Below, piece by piece: positions 1 to 10,021 of a stretch of 64,000 bases of DNA. The translations under genes and the position numbers were made by a program. The DNA lies in NCBI GenBank assembly GCA_963846585.1, contig CAWJWO010000015.1, forward strand, positions 124,001 to 188,000. Reading direction: 5' to 3'. How positions within the stretch are numbered: the stretch's first letter is position 1; the number at the start of each line of letters is the position of its first letter. The DNA comes from JAAUTT01 sp963846585 (GTDB lineage: Bacteria; Bacteroidota; Bacteroidia; Bacteroidales; JAAUTT01). The notes beneath the pieces were generated by a model. The model ran no database searches. It worked only from the letters and a program-made list of their open reading frames with translations, and was not told the origin of the DNA.

Positions 1-666
1 AATTTCATTTTTACAGGAACCATCTTCTGAAAGGGCACTGTTTACAACCAGTTCAAGCGCATTGAGCAATTTTCTGGCATCGCCACCCGAAATCCTTAAA
101 ATTGCTTCATATTCCACCATTTTAATGGGGAGTTTCTTTAATTCAAAATCATTTGCAATGGCATTATTAAGTATTTGTATAAGATCTTCTTTATCAAGCG
201 ATTTAAGGATATATACCTGGCATCTTGAAAGAAGTGGGGATATAACTTCAAAAGACGGATTTTCAGTTGTTGCTCCTATCAGTATTACAATACCCTGCTC
301 TACGGCACCAAGTAATGAGTCTTGCTGTGATTTACTAAAACGGTGAATTTCATCAATAAAAAGGATAGGAGAGGGGCTGTTGAAAAATTTATTGTTTTTA
401 GCATTTTCAATAGTTTCGCGAATGTCTTTTACACCTGAATTAACAGCACTTAATTGATAAAAAGGCCTGTTCAGCTTATTTGCAATTATCCGTGCGAGGG
501 TAGTCTTGCCAACTCCGGGAGGTCCCCAAAGGATAAAAGAAGGTATTGTCCCTGATTCAATCATATTTCTTAGTATGGCACCTTGTCCAACCAGGTGTTG
601 TTGCCCGGTATAGCCATCCAGTGTTTTGGGGCGCATCCTGTCTGCTAACGGTTGATTCCTTTGCAT
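1..666 (-). CDS. rarA: Replication-associated recombination protein A (AAA+ ATPase), 5' part
   Basis: The complement reads from an ATG at 664–666 through 222 open codons to the left edge, so only the N-terminal half is present. Seen: Walker A GPPGVGKTT (about residue 50), Walker B FIDEIHRF, and the sensor stretch GATTENPSFEVISPLLSRC. This order is characteristic of RarA/MgsA (WRNIP1 family), clamp-loader-like ATPases that act at stalled replication forks. The next gene is divergent. The family is firm; the C-terminal oligomerisation domain lies outside the window. Confidence 0.93.
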   Translation of the reverse strand, partial: MQRNQPLADRMRPKTLDGYTGQQHLVGQGAILRNMIESGTIPSFILWGPPGVGKTTLARIIANKLNRPFYQLSAVNSGVKDIRETIENAKNNKFFNSPSPILFIDEIHRFSKSQQDSLLGAVEQGIVILIGATTENPSFEVISPLLSRCQVYILKSLDKEDLIQILNNAIANDFELKKLPIKMVEYEAILRISGGDARKLLNALELVVNSALSEDGSCKNEI

Positions 667-780
667 AGTGGTATTAAAATAAAATTAGTATATTTGTGAT
701 AAATGATAACAAACACTTGAATTTAAAGACTTATTCTAAGTAGAATATGCATCAATATTAACCCATTAATTCATTCTGAT

Positions 781-1902
781 ATGATAAAGATAGTTAAATT
801 CTCAATTCTCTTTTCTATTTGCCTTTTTAGCGTGGAATTTGCTAATGCCCAGCTTAATAGTATTGGAGAGATGTTATCAGGGGCAACATCCGATGCCGGG
901 AAATTGATCCCTGCTTACATTAAGCCCTATGCCAGTGCATTTGGTGCCGACCTTAGCAGTGGATGGTACAATACGGCCAAACCGCATAAATTATTGGGTT
1001 TTGACCTGACATTATCAGTAAGCGCCGCTTTTGTTCCATCTTCAGATAAAACTTTTGATTTAAGTAGTTTAGGACCACTTACAGGTTCAATATCTAATGG
1101 TACGGTAACTCCAACAGTTGCCCATTCAAGCGGATCCAGCATTAATAATCCTTTATTAACCTATAACACATCAATTGCAGGCAAAAACTATCCAGTTGCT
1201 GAGTTTCATATGCCTTCCGGAACCGGGGTAGGAATAATTCCTGCACCAATATTGCAATTAGGTATAGGATTGATAAAAGGAACAGAAGTAGATGTAAGGT
1301 ACGTGCCAAATCTCGAATTTGGTAATGACTTATCTGTCCAGCTATGGGGAATTGGTATAAAACATAGCATAAAACAATGGATTCCGGGAATTAGTTTGGC
1401 CCCGTTTTTTAATTTATCAGTATTCGCAGGATATACTCAATTTAAAACTGATGTAAAACTTAATTTTAAACCAATTGATCTTTCAAATGCTATTAGTCCT
1501 AATTCTCCAGATACACAGCATATTACTCCATCACTCTATACAAATCAGCAGTTACAATTGCTGGTCAATAATTTTACAGGAAATATTATCGCTTCATTCG
1601 ATCTGCCGGTTGTAACTTTCTACGGAGGGGTTGGATTTTGTTATACCAGCACTACATTGAAAGTCAACGGTACATATCCCGGGGCTGAAGTGCCAGAAGG
1701 CGAAGGTAAGGTTGTCGTAGATGATAATGCAAGAATTTCTAATCCTATTAATGCATCCATGACAAGTTCAAGCGGTGGCGCAACCAAACCAAGGTTAAAT
1801 GCAGGCGTCAGGTTTAAATTTGCTGTCATCACACTTCATGTAGATTATACTTTAGCTAATTATTCGGTGCTTACTGCTGGTTTGGGTGTAAGTTTCAGAT
1901 AA
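781..1902 (+). CDS. DUF6588-like outer-membrane/secreted protein
   Basis: 373 aa with a clear N-terminal signal peptide (MIKIVKF followed by a hydrophobic stretch ending FANAQ). The body has alternating Gly/aromatic beta-strand patterns and ends in an aromatic-rich strand (GLGVSFR), as in beta-barrel proteins. The composition and the opening 'LPAYIKPYASAFGADLSSGWYNTAKPHK'-type region (here residues ~42–70) resemble the DUF6588 family common in Bacteroidetes. No enzyme motif is visible. It is probably envelope-localised; function unknown. Confidence 0.7.
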   Translation: MIKIVKFSILFSICLFSVEFANAQLNSIGEMLSGATSDAGKLIPAYIKPYASAFGADLSSGWYNTAKPHKLLGFDLTLSVSAAFVPSSDKTFDLSSLGPLTGSISNGTVTPTVAHSSGSSINNPLLTYNTSIAGKNYPVAEFHMPSGTGVGIIPAPILQLGIGLIKGTEVDVRYVPNLEFGNDLSVQLWGIGIKHSIKQWIPGISLAPFFNLSVFAGYTQFKTDVKLNFKPIDLSNAISPNSPDTQHITPSLYTNQQLQLLVNNFTGNIIASFDLPVVTFYGGVGFCYTSTTLKVNGTYPGAEVPEGEGKVVVDDNARISNPINASMTSSSGGATKPRLNAGVRFKFAVITLHVDYTLANYSVLTAGLGVSFR

Positions 1903-1956
1903 CTGTTCTAAGTGATTAATTGATTAAGTGATAAAGTTTATTTTATAAACAAATAA

Positions 1957-2005
1957 ACTAATAAAGTTATAATCTTTATAAACCTTATAAACCTTATAAA
2001 CTACT
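1957..2005. repeat. Intergenic TATAAAC micro-repeat
   Basis: Degenerate tandem copies of a CTTATAAAC unit lie just upstream of relA. Similar tracts recur at about 4917–5045, 12640–12726 and 61280–61320, always between genes. Seen directly; role unknown. Confidence 0.6.
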
Positions 2006-2055
2006 AAGTAATATTTTTACTTTGATAATAAATTATCAGAGGTTGAATTATAAAT

Positions 2056-4251
2056 ATGAATGAAAAATTATATCTTGAAAATATAATTACAACCAAATAT
2101 CGTGGCCTTTTAAGATCTGCCCGCCATGTTTTAACTGCATACGATTTAAAGGATGTCCGCAGTGCATTTAAACTTGCCTATAATGCATCCGTTAACAGGG
2201 AGTTGCTTAATGGAGAACCCTATATTAACCATACACTTGCAATTACGCGTATTTGTGCCGAAGAAATAGGCCTGGGCAAAACAGCAATAATTTCAGCCTT
2301 ATTATATCCTTATGTTCACGAGGGAGCTATTAAACCAAAAGAAGTAAAGGCATTATTTGGTGATCAGGTTTCGTTAATTATTAAAGATTTATCTACTATT
2401 TCGGAAATAGATATTAAAAATACCTCCGAACAGGCCGAAAATTTCAGAAAACTATTATTGTCGATAGTTACTGATGTGCGGGTTATCCTGATCAAACTGG
2501 CAGAAAGGCTGCAGGTTATGAGAACACTTGAGGCATTCCCTGCTATTTTGCATTTCCCTTTATCAACTGAAACATTCTATCTGTATGCACCTCTTGGACA
2601 CCGTTTGGGGTTGTACAAAATTAAACTGGAACTGGAAGATATTTCACTTAAATATACTGATCCGGTTTCGTATGGACAAATTACAAGGAATCTAGAAAAG
2701 ACAGCTGTTGCACGTAACAGGTTTATAAGAGAGTTTATTCAGCCTATTAAAGATGAATTAATTAAACAGGGTTTCGATTTTGAAATCAGAGGACGTCTAA
2801 AATCCATCTATTCAATTTTTAATAAAATGCGAATTCAACGTGTTGAATTTGATGAAGTCTATGATATTTTTGCAATAAGGATTATTCTTAATAGCGAACT
2901 TAAAAATGAAAAATCTGATTGTTGGCGTGCCTTTTCAATAGTTACTGATTTTTACCAACCAAATCCTCAAAGAATGAGGGATTGGATTTCCATACCCAAA
3001 TCGAACGGTTATGAATCATTACATACTACAGTTATTACTCCGTCGGGCAGATGGGTGGAGGTCCAGATACGAACCTCACGGATGGACGAAATTGCAGAAA
3101 AAGGATTGGCAGCTCACTGGAAATACAAAGGTGGAGAGAGCGAAGGCGGACTCGATATATGGCTGACTAAAATCCGTGAAATTCTTGAAAATCCTGAACT
3201 GGAAGCCCTTGATTTCCTTGACACGTTAAAACCAAGTTTGTACACAAACGAAATATTTGTATTTACTCCTACCGGGGATTTAAAAAAATTTCCGGTTGAA
3301 GCTACTGTCCTCGATTTTGCCTTTGATATTCATACAAATATTGGGAGCACATGCATAGGTGCAAAGGTAAATGGGAAAAACGTGCCAATAAGACATGTTT
3401 TGCATAATGGCGATAAAGTTGAAATTATAACATCTAAAATCCAAAAACCTAAAGCCGACTGGTTATCATTCGTTGTTACATCGAAAGCCAAAAACAAAAT
3501 AAAAACTTACATAAGGGAAGAAATACAAAAATATTCGGAGCAGGGAAAGGAAATACTTCTGCGACGGTTGAGGAATTGGAAATTGGAATTTAATGATCAG
3601 AATCTTAAAAAATTACTTAAATATTATAAACTAAAAACGATATTTGAATTATATACTGATATCGCCGAACAAAAAATTGATGTTTCTGCTATTAAAGAAA
3701 TTTTACAGGATAAACCCGGGATTGTTAAATTACCAGAAAAAATTGATGAAGAACTTGTTGAAAAAATAACCAAGTCTTACAAATCACAAAATGAGGATTT
3801 TCTCGTTATTGATGAAGAACTTAATAACCTCGAATATAAACTTTCAAAATGCTGTAATCCCATTTTTGGGGATCCTATTTTTGGTTTTGTAACAATTAAC
3901 GAGGGAGTAAAAATCCACAGGGTATCATGTCCAAATGCCGAACAACTTATTACCCGATATGGTTACAGGGTTGTAAAAGCAAAATGGACCAACTCTGATG
4001 GAAAAGCAATGTACCAGGCAAATTTAAAGATAGTAGGTGTTGACGATATTGGGCTTGTAAGTCGTATTACCGATGAAATTGCAAAGGACCAGAAAATAAA
4101 TTTCCGGTCAATTTCCATAAATACTATAGATGGTATGTTCGAAGGAAATATGGCTCTTTTTGTGAAAGATACTTCACATCTTGACTCCCTGATTAATAAA
4201 TTGAAAAAAGTAAAAGGGGTACTGAGTGCAGGAAGAGTGTCGGCGGTATGA
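2056..4251 (+). CDS. relA: RelA-type (p)ppGpp synthetase with degenerate hydrolase domain
   Basis: 731 aa with the full long-RSH order: HD-type hydrolase region (~40–180), synthetase domain (~230–370, with GRLKSIYSI and PKSNGYESLHT), TGS (~395–460), a conserved-cysteine region containing KCCNP (~600), and a C-terminal ACT domain (~660–731). In the hydrolase region the HD pair is replaced by YP (residues 84–85 in ALLYPYV), and the usual DR-L-HNMRT stretch reads ERLQVMRT. Known for the family: loss of HD, as in E. coli RelA (FP), removes ppGpp hydrolysis. I infer an alarmone synthetase only, with a separate bifunctional SpoT expected elsewhere in the genome. The synthetase motifs look intact. 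Confidence 0.9.
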   Translation: MNEKLYLENIITTKYRGLLRSARHVLTAYDLKDVRSAFKLAYNASVNRELLNGEPYINHTLAITRICAEEIGLGKTAIISALLYPYVHEGAIKPKEVKALFGDQVSLIIKDLSTISEIDIKNTSEQAENFRKLLLSIVTDVRVILIKLAERLQVMRTLEAFPAILHFPLSTETFYLYAPLGHRLGLYKIKLELEDISLKYTDPVSYGQITRNLEKTAVARNRFIREFIQPIKDELIKQGFDFEIRGRLKSIYSIFNKMRIQRVEFDEVYDIFAIRIILNSELKNEKSDCWRAFSIVTDFYQPNPQRMRDWISIPKSNGYESLHTTVITPSGRWVEVQIRTSRMDEIAEKGLAAHWKYKGGESEGGLDIWLTKIREILENPELEALDFLDTLKPSLYTNEIFVFTPTGDLKKFPVEATVLDFAFDIHTNIGSTCIGAKVNGKNVPIRHVLHNGDKVEIITSKIQKPKADWLSFVVTSKAKNKIKTYIREEIQKYSEQGKEILLRRLRNWKLEFNDQNLKKLLKYYKLKTIFELYTDIAEQKIDVSAIKEILQDKPGIVKLPEKIDEELVEKITKSYKSQNEDFLVIDEELNNLEYKLSKCCNPIFGDPIFGFVTINEGVKIHRVSCPNAEQLITRYGYRVVKAKWTNSDGKAMYQANLKIVGVDDIGLVSRITDEIAKDQKINFRSISINTIDGMFEGNMALFVKDTSHLDSLINKLKKVKGVLSAGRVSAV

Positions 4252-4309
4252 TATTAGTTGTTGGTTGTTCCAACATAATTAATGTACCTTTAATTAAAAT
4301 TATATAAGG

Positions 4310-4903
4310 ATGAAAATTTGTTTAATAAATATCCTGCTCTTATTGCTGATTTTTAATTCTTACAGCCAGGTTACCGATAATAATAAAAATGGGCAACAAG
4401 CCCAGGTAAATGATTCTGTAAGAGAAAACAAGGTTACTTATTCGTTCAGCTCGGGAGTATCAGTTATATCAGGTTCGCATAAGGGAACAGTATCCTCATT
4501 TTTCTTTACCCCTGAAATTACATATAAATTTTCTTCAAATTTGATTTTAAATTCAGGTTTAATTATTACCCAAAACAATTATTCCATTCCGGTTGAATAT
4601 ATTGGTGATAACCATAGCATTGTTGTAAGACGGGCATCTGAAGAAAATCAAAATATTTTTTATGCCTCGGGTAATTATTTATTGTCTCCTAAATTATTGA
4701 TTTCAGGTTCAATAACCACTACCTTGCCTTTCAAATCATCTATATATGGGGATGGATACATGCAGAATTCTTTTCAGTCATATTCGATGGGTATGAGTTA
4801 TAAGTTTAATAATAGTTTGACAATTAGTGCAGGAATGAGTTTTATTCATTCTAATTTTGACATTTTGCCTGGAACTGGTTATTTACCTGTAACAAATTAC
4901 TGA
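4310..4903 (+). CDS. Small secreted protein, probable beta-barrel
   Basis: 197 aa with an N-terminal signal peptide (MKICLINILLLLLIF, cleavage near NSYSQ). The mature part is rich in Ser, Asn, Tyr and alternating hydrophobics (for example the strands near residues 60–85 and 160–185), which suggests a small outer-membrane beta structure. It is not recognised as a named family. It lies 58 bp downstream of relA on the same strand and may be co-transcribed with it. Confidence 0.6.
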   Translation: MKICLINILLLLLIFNSYSQVTDNNKNGQQAQVNDSVRENKVTYSFSSGVSVISGSHKGTVSSFFFTPEITYKFSSNLILNSGLIITQNNYSIPVEYIGDNHSIVVRRASEENQNIFYASGNYLLSPKLLISGSITTTLPFKSSIYGDGYMQNSFQSYSMGMSYKFNNSLTISAGMSFIHSNFDILPGTGYLPVTNY

Positions 4904-4916
4904 TTATATGTAACTT

Positions 4917-5045
4917 GTTTATTTGTTTATTCGTTTATATGTTTATAAATTGTTTTCTTAACGTATAAACATATAAACATATAACCTTTTAACTTATAAA
5001 CGTATAATAGAATAAACATATAAATATATAAGTATATAAACCTTT
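4917..5045. repeat. Intergenic ATATAAAC micro-repeat tract
   Basis: About 130 bp made almost wholly of degenerate ATATAAAC/GTTTATAT units on both strands, between two secreted-protein genes. It has no coding capacity. The same motif recurs in three other intergenic spaces of the window. Confidence 0.65.
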
Positions 5046-5077
5046 ATTAACCAAACAACAACTATCTAACAGTGTAT

Positions 5078-6316
5078 ATGTTAAAACAATTCAATTTATT
5101 TTGCCTGATATTATCAATTTTAATGTTTTCCTGCAAAAAATCCAATTCTGACAAAACTGAACTTGCCAGCCTCGACCTCACCAATTCATATTCAATGGTG
5201 ATTCCTAAGGATTCAGGCTCTCTTTCCAATACTTCTTCAAATAATATATTGTATGAATTAACAAACAGCAGTTCCCTTTCTCCTTTAGAGCTTATTAATG
5301 CAAATGGTTTCAATATGAATGGATATTATTCACCTGAATATTTCTATCAAATAAACGACTTATATTTTCTTGCCACATTTTCAGTTATTAATTCCAAGCC
5401 AAAGGTTATAGAATCATTCATTATTAATTATTCAGATGGAAAAGCATTTAAACTTCCTGAAGGATTTTATCCGATGAAATATAATGGTTCGGCATGGATT
5501 CAGGAGACTTGTGAAAAACCTATTAAAGAAGGGCCAAATAATAATTTTTATTTTAAAGGAGAGAACAGGGTATTCGAAATAATAGCATCGGCACTTGACC
5601 TGTTCGAATTGCAAGTAATAGATATTCCAGGGACATCGGCAACAAATTTTAATGTAGACCTGCAGGGGGAAATAATGGTTGGAAATATAATATATTCGTC
5701 TCCAACCATTACTTACCAATCATCTGTTTTTACAACAGAAAACAGTTATGCAGCCTCTTCATTTAATAACGGATTTACTCTTGTTAAATTAACGAATAAC
5801 AATATTTTAGCCTTTAACATTTTTTTACAGAATAATACATTAATTGAAGATACTGTTTCAGTTATTTCAGGTCAGGGTAACAACTGGCAGTATATTGGAA
5901 CTTACAAATTTATAAATCCAAATCAGATAATATTTGTATTTAATCAGGGAATGGTTCGGATAAACGAGCAAGGTGCTTCTGTGATTAATTTATCAACCTT
6001 AACTTTATCAAATATTTTGCTTGCTGATCAGTCCGACACTCATATTTTTTTGTTTGCAGCTAATGCATCGGGCAATAATACATTAATTCAAATTACTCCG
6101 TCGCTAACCTCACCTACAATTACTGAAATTCTATCACCTGGCCGATACTTAATCAACCACCTTAACGTTCTTCAAAATGATGATTTAACTTACCAGGCAA
6201 ACAGGTTGGATAATAATACAAAAGTGTTTGGATTTTATTCTCCGGCAACATCATATTTTAATGAAGTGTTAAATTACCAGAACATAACAGCCAGCCAATT
6301 AATTACAATTAAATAA
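5078..6316 (+). CDS. Hypothetical lipoprotein
   Basis: Start chosen at the ATG at 5078 rather than the in-frame GTG at 5072, because it gives a compact lipoprotein signal (MLKQFNLFCLILSILMFSC, lipobox LMFSC). The acylated cysteine is followed by KKS, a charged start typical of Bacteroidetes lipoproteins. The remaining ~390 residues are Asn/Ser/Thr-rich beta-type sequence with no motif I recognise. It is probably exposed on the outer membrane; function unknown. Confidence 0.7.
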   Translation: MLKQFNLFCLILSILMFSCKKSNSDKTELASLDLTNSYSMVIPKDSGSLSNTSSNNILYELTNSSSLSPLELINANGFNMNGYYSPEYFYQINDLYFLATFSVINSKPKVIESFIINYSDGKAFKLPEGFYPMKYNGSAWIQETCEKPIKEGPNNNFYFKGENRVFEIIASALDLFELQVIDIPGTSATNFNVDLQGEIMVGNIIYSSPTITYQSSVFTTENSYAASSFNNGFTLVKLTNNNILAFNIFLQNNTLIEDTVSVISGQGNNWQYIGTYKFINPNQIIFVFNQGMVRINEQGASVINLSTLTLSNILLADQSDTHIFLFAANASGNNTLIQITPSLTSPTITEILSPGRYLINHLNVLQNDDLTYQANRLDNNTKVFGFYSPATSYFNEVLNYQNITASQLITIK

Positions 6317-6373
6317 TTAAATTATGATACATGGTATAACCTATAATATTATTTTACAAAACGATCAACATGT

Positions 6374-7546
6374 ATGGTACAATCTTTTCAATTAACACAA
6401 CCCGGCAAGATTGTTTTTGGTATAGGTAAAATTGCTGATTTACCTGCATTGGCAAAACTTTATGGAAACGATATTCTTTTAGTTACAGGTAAAAGTTCCT
6501 TTATAAATTCAAAATATTGTGAATTTTTGCTTAATACCTTCGATTTAACAGGTATACGCTATCATTTAATTAGTGTTAGCCATGAACCTTCACCCGAAAT
6601 AATTAATAATGAAGTTATACGTTATCGTGATAAATTAATTAAACTTGTTATTGCCATAGGAGGAGGGAGTGTAATAGATGCAGGGAAGGCAATTTCGGCA
6701 ATGTTATTAAGGCCTGAATCCGTTGCTGACTTCCTGGAGGGAGTAGGTAAATTAGTCCATCCCGGTAATAAAATTCCGTTTATTGCTGTTCCGACTACAG
6801 CTGGTACAGGGAGTGAAGCAACCAAAAATGCTGTAATTTCATTAGTTGGCCACAATGGTTTTAAACATTCGCTCAGGCATGATAATTTTGTACCGGATGT
6901 CGCATTGCTTGATCCCGAATTAACACTGAATTGTTCTAAAGGTCTCACAGCTGCAAGTGGTATGGACTGTTTCACCCAGTTAACCGAATCGTACCTTTCA
7001 GAACATTCCTTTTCATATACCGAAGCTTTGGCACTGGAGGGTTTACATAATTTCAAAGACTCTTTTTTCAGATCCTGGAAATGGGGACAGGACATCGAAG
7101 CACGGTCAGGTATGTTATATGCATCATTAATTTCAGGAATTTGCCTGGCTAATAACGGTTTAGGAGCTGTTCACGGTTTAGCTTCATCAATAGGAGGTTT
7201 GTTTCATATTCCTCATAGTGTAGCCTGCGGGACTCTTATGGGGGTGACAAATAAGATAACAATTCGGAATCTAAGGTCTAAAAATCAAGGACATGCTGCT
7301 TTAATTAAATATTCGGCACTTGGTAAAATATTCAGCAGTGATAAAGATAAATCTGAAAATTATTATATCGACAGCTTTATTGACACAATCGATGATTATA
7401 CTGAAAAATCAGGGATAAAAATTTTATCTGATTTTGGAATTACTAAAAACGATATAGGTAAAATAATTTCACTTACAGATTGTAAGAATCATCCTGTAAA
7501 ACTTTCTGATGAAGAAATGACAGAAATCCTTGAAGCGCGTTTGTAA
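6374..7546 (+). CDS. Iron-containing alcohol dehydrogenase family protein
   Basis: 390 aa. Seen: the NAD(P)-binding GGGSVIDAGK (96–105), the PTTAGTGSEAT stretch (140–150), and the metal-site region. Known for FucO-type enzymes: the metal is held by Asp and three His. Here these align to D198, Q202, H267 and H281, so one His ligand is Gln (GMDCFTQ). Gln at this site occurs in some Fe-ADH subfamilies, so activity is not excluded, but metal preference may differ. The likely reaction is NAD(P)-dependent oxidation/reduction of an alcohol or aldehyde; the substrate cannot be assigned. Confidence 0.88.
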   Translation: MVQSFQLTQPGKIVFGIGKIADLPALAKLYGNDILLVTGKSSFINSKYCEFLLNTFDLTGIRYHLISVSHEPSPEIINNEVIRYRDKLIKLVIAIGGGSVIDAGKAISAMLLRPESVADFLEGVGKLVHPGNKIPFIAVPTTAGTGSEATKNAVISLVGHNGFKHSLRHDNFVPDVALLDPELTLNCSKGLTAASGMDCFTQLTESYLSEHSFSYTEALALEGLHNFKDSFFRSWKWGQDIEARSGMLYASLISGICLANNGLGAVHGLASSIGGLFHIPHSVACGTLMGVTNKITIRNLRSKNQGHAALIKYSALGKIFSSDKDKSENYYIDSFIDTIDDYTEKSGIKILSDFGITKNDIGKIISLTDCKNHPVKLSDEEMTEILEARL

Positions 7547-7612
7547 ACCTTATTAATTTGAAAATTTGACCCTTCGACTGCGCTCAGGGCAAGAAATGTG
7601 CTAATTTGAAAA

Positions 7613-8882
7613 TTAAAATTGGCACATTAGGTATAAATCATTAACAAATCTAAAATGGTAAATGCCAGACAGGTATTCTTCATAAATAAATTCTGACATA
7701 AACCTGAATAAAAATCTTTTAGTTATACGATGCTGCACATCAAACCTAAGATGATAGCTATCAGAATTAAAATGCTCAAACTGGCCTGAATCATTATACT
7801 TATCATCAGGAGAAACTCCATAACCTGCCATACCACCAATATAATTGTCAGCAATACCTAAATAATGCCTGTAAAAAAGGAAGGCTGCCAGCGATGTCTC
7901 ATTGTTTGGAGAAAAAGTAATAAAAGGACGGAACGATACCCAATTGCCCGAAAAATATTTACCAACCGATCCGGTAATTATAGGTATGTATGCATTTGAC
8001 GGCGATTGTTTTATTACCAGTAACCTAAATCCTCCTGATACTTCCCAATTGTCAGGAAGAGTTTTAAAAGGTTCAAGGCCAAACCTGTGTAAGGGGAAAA
8101 ATGTACGCCATGAATATCCGTAATCAGCATAAAAATAGGTTGTGGGATTTATAATGGGATAAGCTTCAATTTCAAACTGTTCATTCAGGTTAGGCAAATA
8201 AGTTTCCCCGGTCTGAACCAATTCACCCAAATTGAGTTTCCCGATAAACACACCATATTTTGAATTGAGCTGGTATTGTAAGGAAGTCATATGCCAACGC
8301 CATAAAGAAGGGATTCTGTAATAATCAAAAGTATGGTCGACATTTACCTGGTTATGATATTTTTTTAAATTGTTAACCATCGAATTTACTTCATAGCCGT
8401 TTGGATTAATATTTAACAATTCGGCTAAAATTGAGCGTGCTTCATTTTCTTTTCCCATGGCCATTAATATCCTCGCTTTCTTCAAAAGGAAATCCTTATC
8501 ATCAGGATAAAATTTTAATCCGGTATCACAATAATTAATGGCATTTGCTAAATTGCCTGACCAAAATTCGATATCGATCATGGCATCAATGGCATCGCGA
8601 TAACTTGAATCGCATTGCAAGTACTTTCTTTATTTCAATGCGGGCAGAATCATATTGATGTTCCCACGCATATGTCCTGCCAATTAATATACGGGCATCG
8701 TAATTTTTTTCATTTATTTGTAATATGAGACGAGCTGTATCTCTTGCTTCCTTCCAATGATTACTGTAAGCAAGCTGTTGGGCTTTTCTTAGTAATTCAT
8801 CAGGATTATTTTGTAATCCCTGGCTGTAACAGAAATATTCAAAACCTGTTATTAAGATTACAACAGCTAAAACTTTATGCAT
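7613..8882 (-). pseudogene. YaiO-like TPR/outer-membrane barrel protein, frameshifted
   Basis: Two overlapping minus-strand frames make one protein. The first (8586–8882) has a signal peptide (MHKVLAVVILITGFEYFCYSQ) and TPR helices. The second (7613–8620) continues the TPR (residues DAIDAMIDIEFWSGN onward) and then a ~230-residue beta-barrel ending in an aromatic C-terminus. The junction reads KKVL-(extra base)-QCDSSYRDA, so removing one C near 8622 restores a single ~420-aa protein. The layout matches the YaiO outer-membrane beta-barrel family. Either a recent frameshift or a sequencing error; both halves are otherwise well conserved in appearance. Confidence 0.75.
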
Positions 8883-8975
8883 GTTTTTGAATTAATCTGA
8901 AACAAATGTAAAAAATGAAATTCATTTTTTATATTTAATAATAGTAATTTAGCTAACAACTAACAACTAACAACT

Positions 8976-9392
8976 ATGTATATTACCGAAACACAAATAC
9001 GGGTCCGTTATGGAGAAAGCGACCGCATGGGATATGCCTATTATGGAAATTATCCTTTATACTATGAAGTAGGCCGTACCGAAATGTTGCGTTCCCTTGG
9101 TTTGAGCTACAAATCAATGGAAGATGCAGGTATCATCCTTCCTGTTATTAATCTTCAGTCAAATTATTTAGCACCTGCTTTATATGACGATTTATTGACC
9201 GTTAAGACATATTTAAAAGAGCTGCCCACTGTCCGGATTTGTTTTGAATACGAAGTATATAACGAAACCGGGGAAAAACTAAATTATGGCGAAACCACAC
9301 TTGCCTTTTCGGACGCTAAAACCCGAAAACCAAGGCGTCCACCGGATTATTTCATGGAGAAAGTAAGGTTGTATTTTAATGATGCCCTGTAA
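8976..9392 (+). CDS. Acyl-CoA thioesterase, YbgC/FadM (4HBT) family
   Basis: 138 aa hotdog-fold protein. The N-terminal motif RVRYGESDRMGYAYYGNY contains the catalytic-type Asp (residue 17) of the 4-hydroxybenzoyl-CoA thioesterase group, followed by the YYEVGRTEMLR helix. Its length is typical for the family. It probably hydrolyses cytosolic acyl-CoA thioesters; chain preference cannot be read from the sequence. It starts after a short run of CTAACAA repeats. Confidence 0.88.
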   Translation: MYITETQIRVRYGESDRMGYAYYGNYPLYYEVGRTEMLRSLGLSYKSMEDAGIILPVINLQSNYLAPALYDDLLTVKTYLKELPTVRICFEYEVYNETGEKLNYGETTLAFSDAKTRKPRRPPDYFMEKVRLYFNDAL

Positions 9393-9472
9393 TGTTTTGC
9401 GAAGTTCATCGTCTAATAATTATAGCGCTAAAAATGATGAATTCTTATTAAAAACATTTAAATTTTATAACT

Positions 9473-9991
9473 ATGAAAACTTTTATTTCAATTGCATTTA
9501 TATTTCTTATTATGTCAACAGTTAGTATTGCTCAAAATAAAGATGTTGATTATATATTTAAGAAATTTGAAGGTAAAAAAGGGGTAACTTCAGTTAATAT
9601 CTCTAATTTTATGATTGGCCTGGCGTCTTTATTTGCATCCAAAGATTCTTCTGCAAAAGCAATATTGAGTCAGCTCAGGGACTTCAGGATACTGGCATTT
9701 GATGAAGCCTCAAATGAGGATAAAGAATCGTTTAATACCATGGTAAAATCCTTGTCTTTATCAGGATACAAGGAATTAATGGTTGTAAGGGATAAGGAAA
9801 ATATTGTAAAGATGGTGATAAGGGAAAACCATGGAAAAATATCTGAATTCCTGCTATTGGCGACAGATACCAGTAATCCGGTCATTATTCAAATCAATGG
9901 CAATATTGATCCTAAAAAACTGGCAGAATTATCAGCATGTTCCGGGATTAGCGGAATGCAGCACCTTGCCCTGATTAATGGCAAACAATAG
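9473..9991 (+). CDS. DUF4252 domain-containing secreted protein (copy 1)
   Basis: 172 aa with a signal peptide (MKTFISIAFIFLIMSTVSIAQ). The mature part starts DYIFKKFEGKKGVTSVNIS and contains the KELMVVRDKENIVKMVIRE segment typical of DUF4252. A paralogue lies two genes downstream, and an ECF sigma factor plus a membrane protein sit between them. This DUF4252–sigma arrangement is common in Bacteroidetes and suggests the proteins belong to a sigma-controlled envelope operon. Biochemical role unknown. Confidence 0.85.
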   Translation: MKTFISIAFIFLIMSTVSIAQNKDVDYIFKKFEGKKGVTSVNISNFMIGLASLFASKDSSAKAILSQLRDFRILAFDEASNEDKESFNTMVKSLSLSGYKELMVVRDKENIVKMVIRENHGKISEFLLLATDTSNPVIIQINGNIDPKKLAELSACSGISGMQHLALINGKQ

Positions 9992-10021
9992 CTAATACTC
10001 CGGGTTTATCCGTGTATATTT

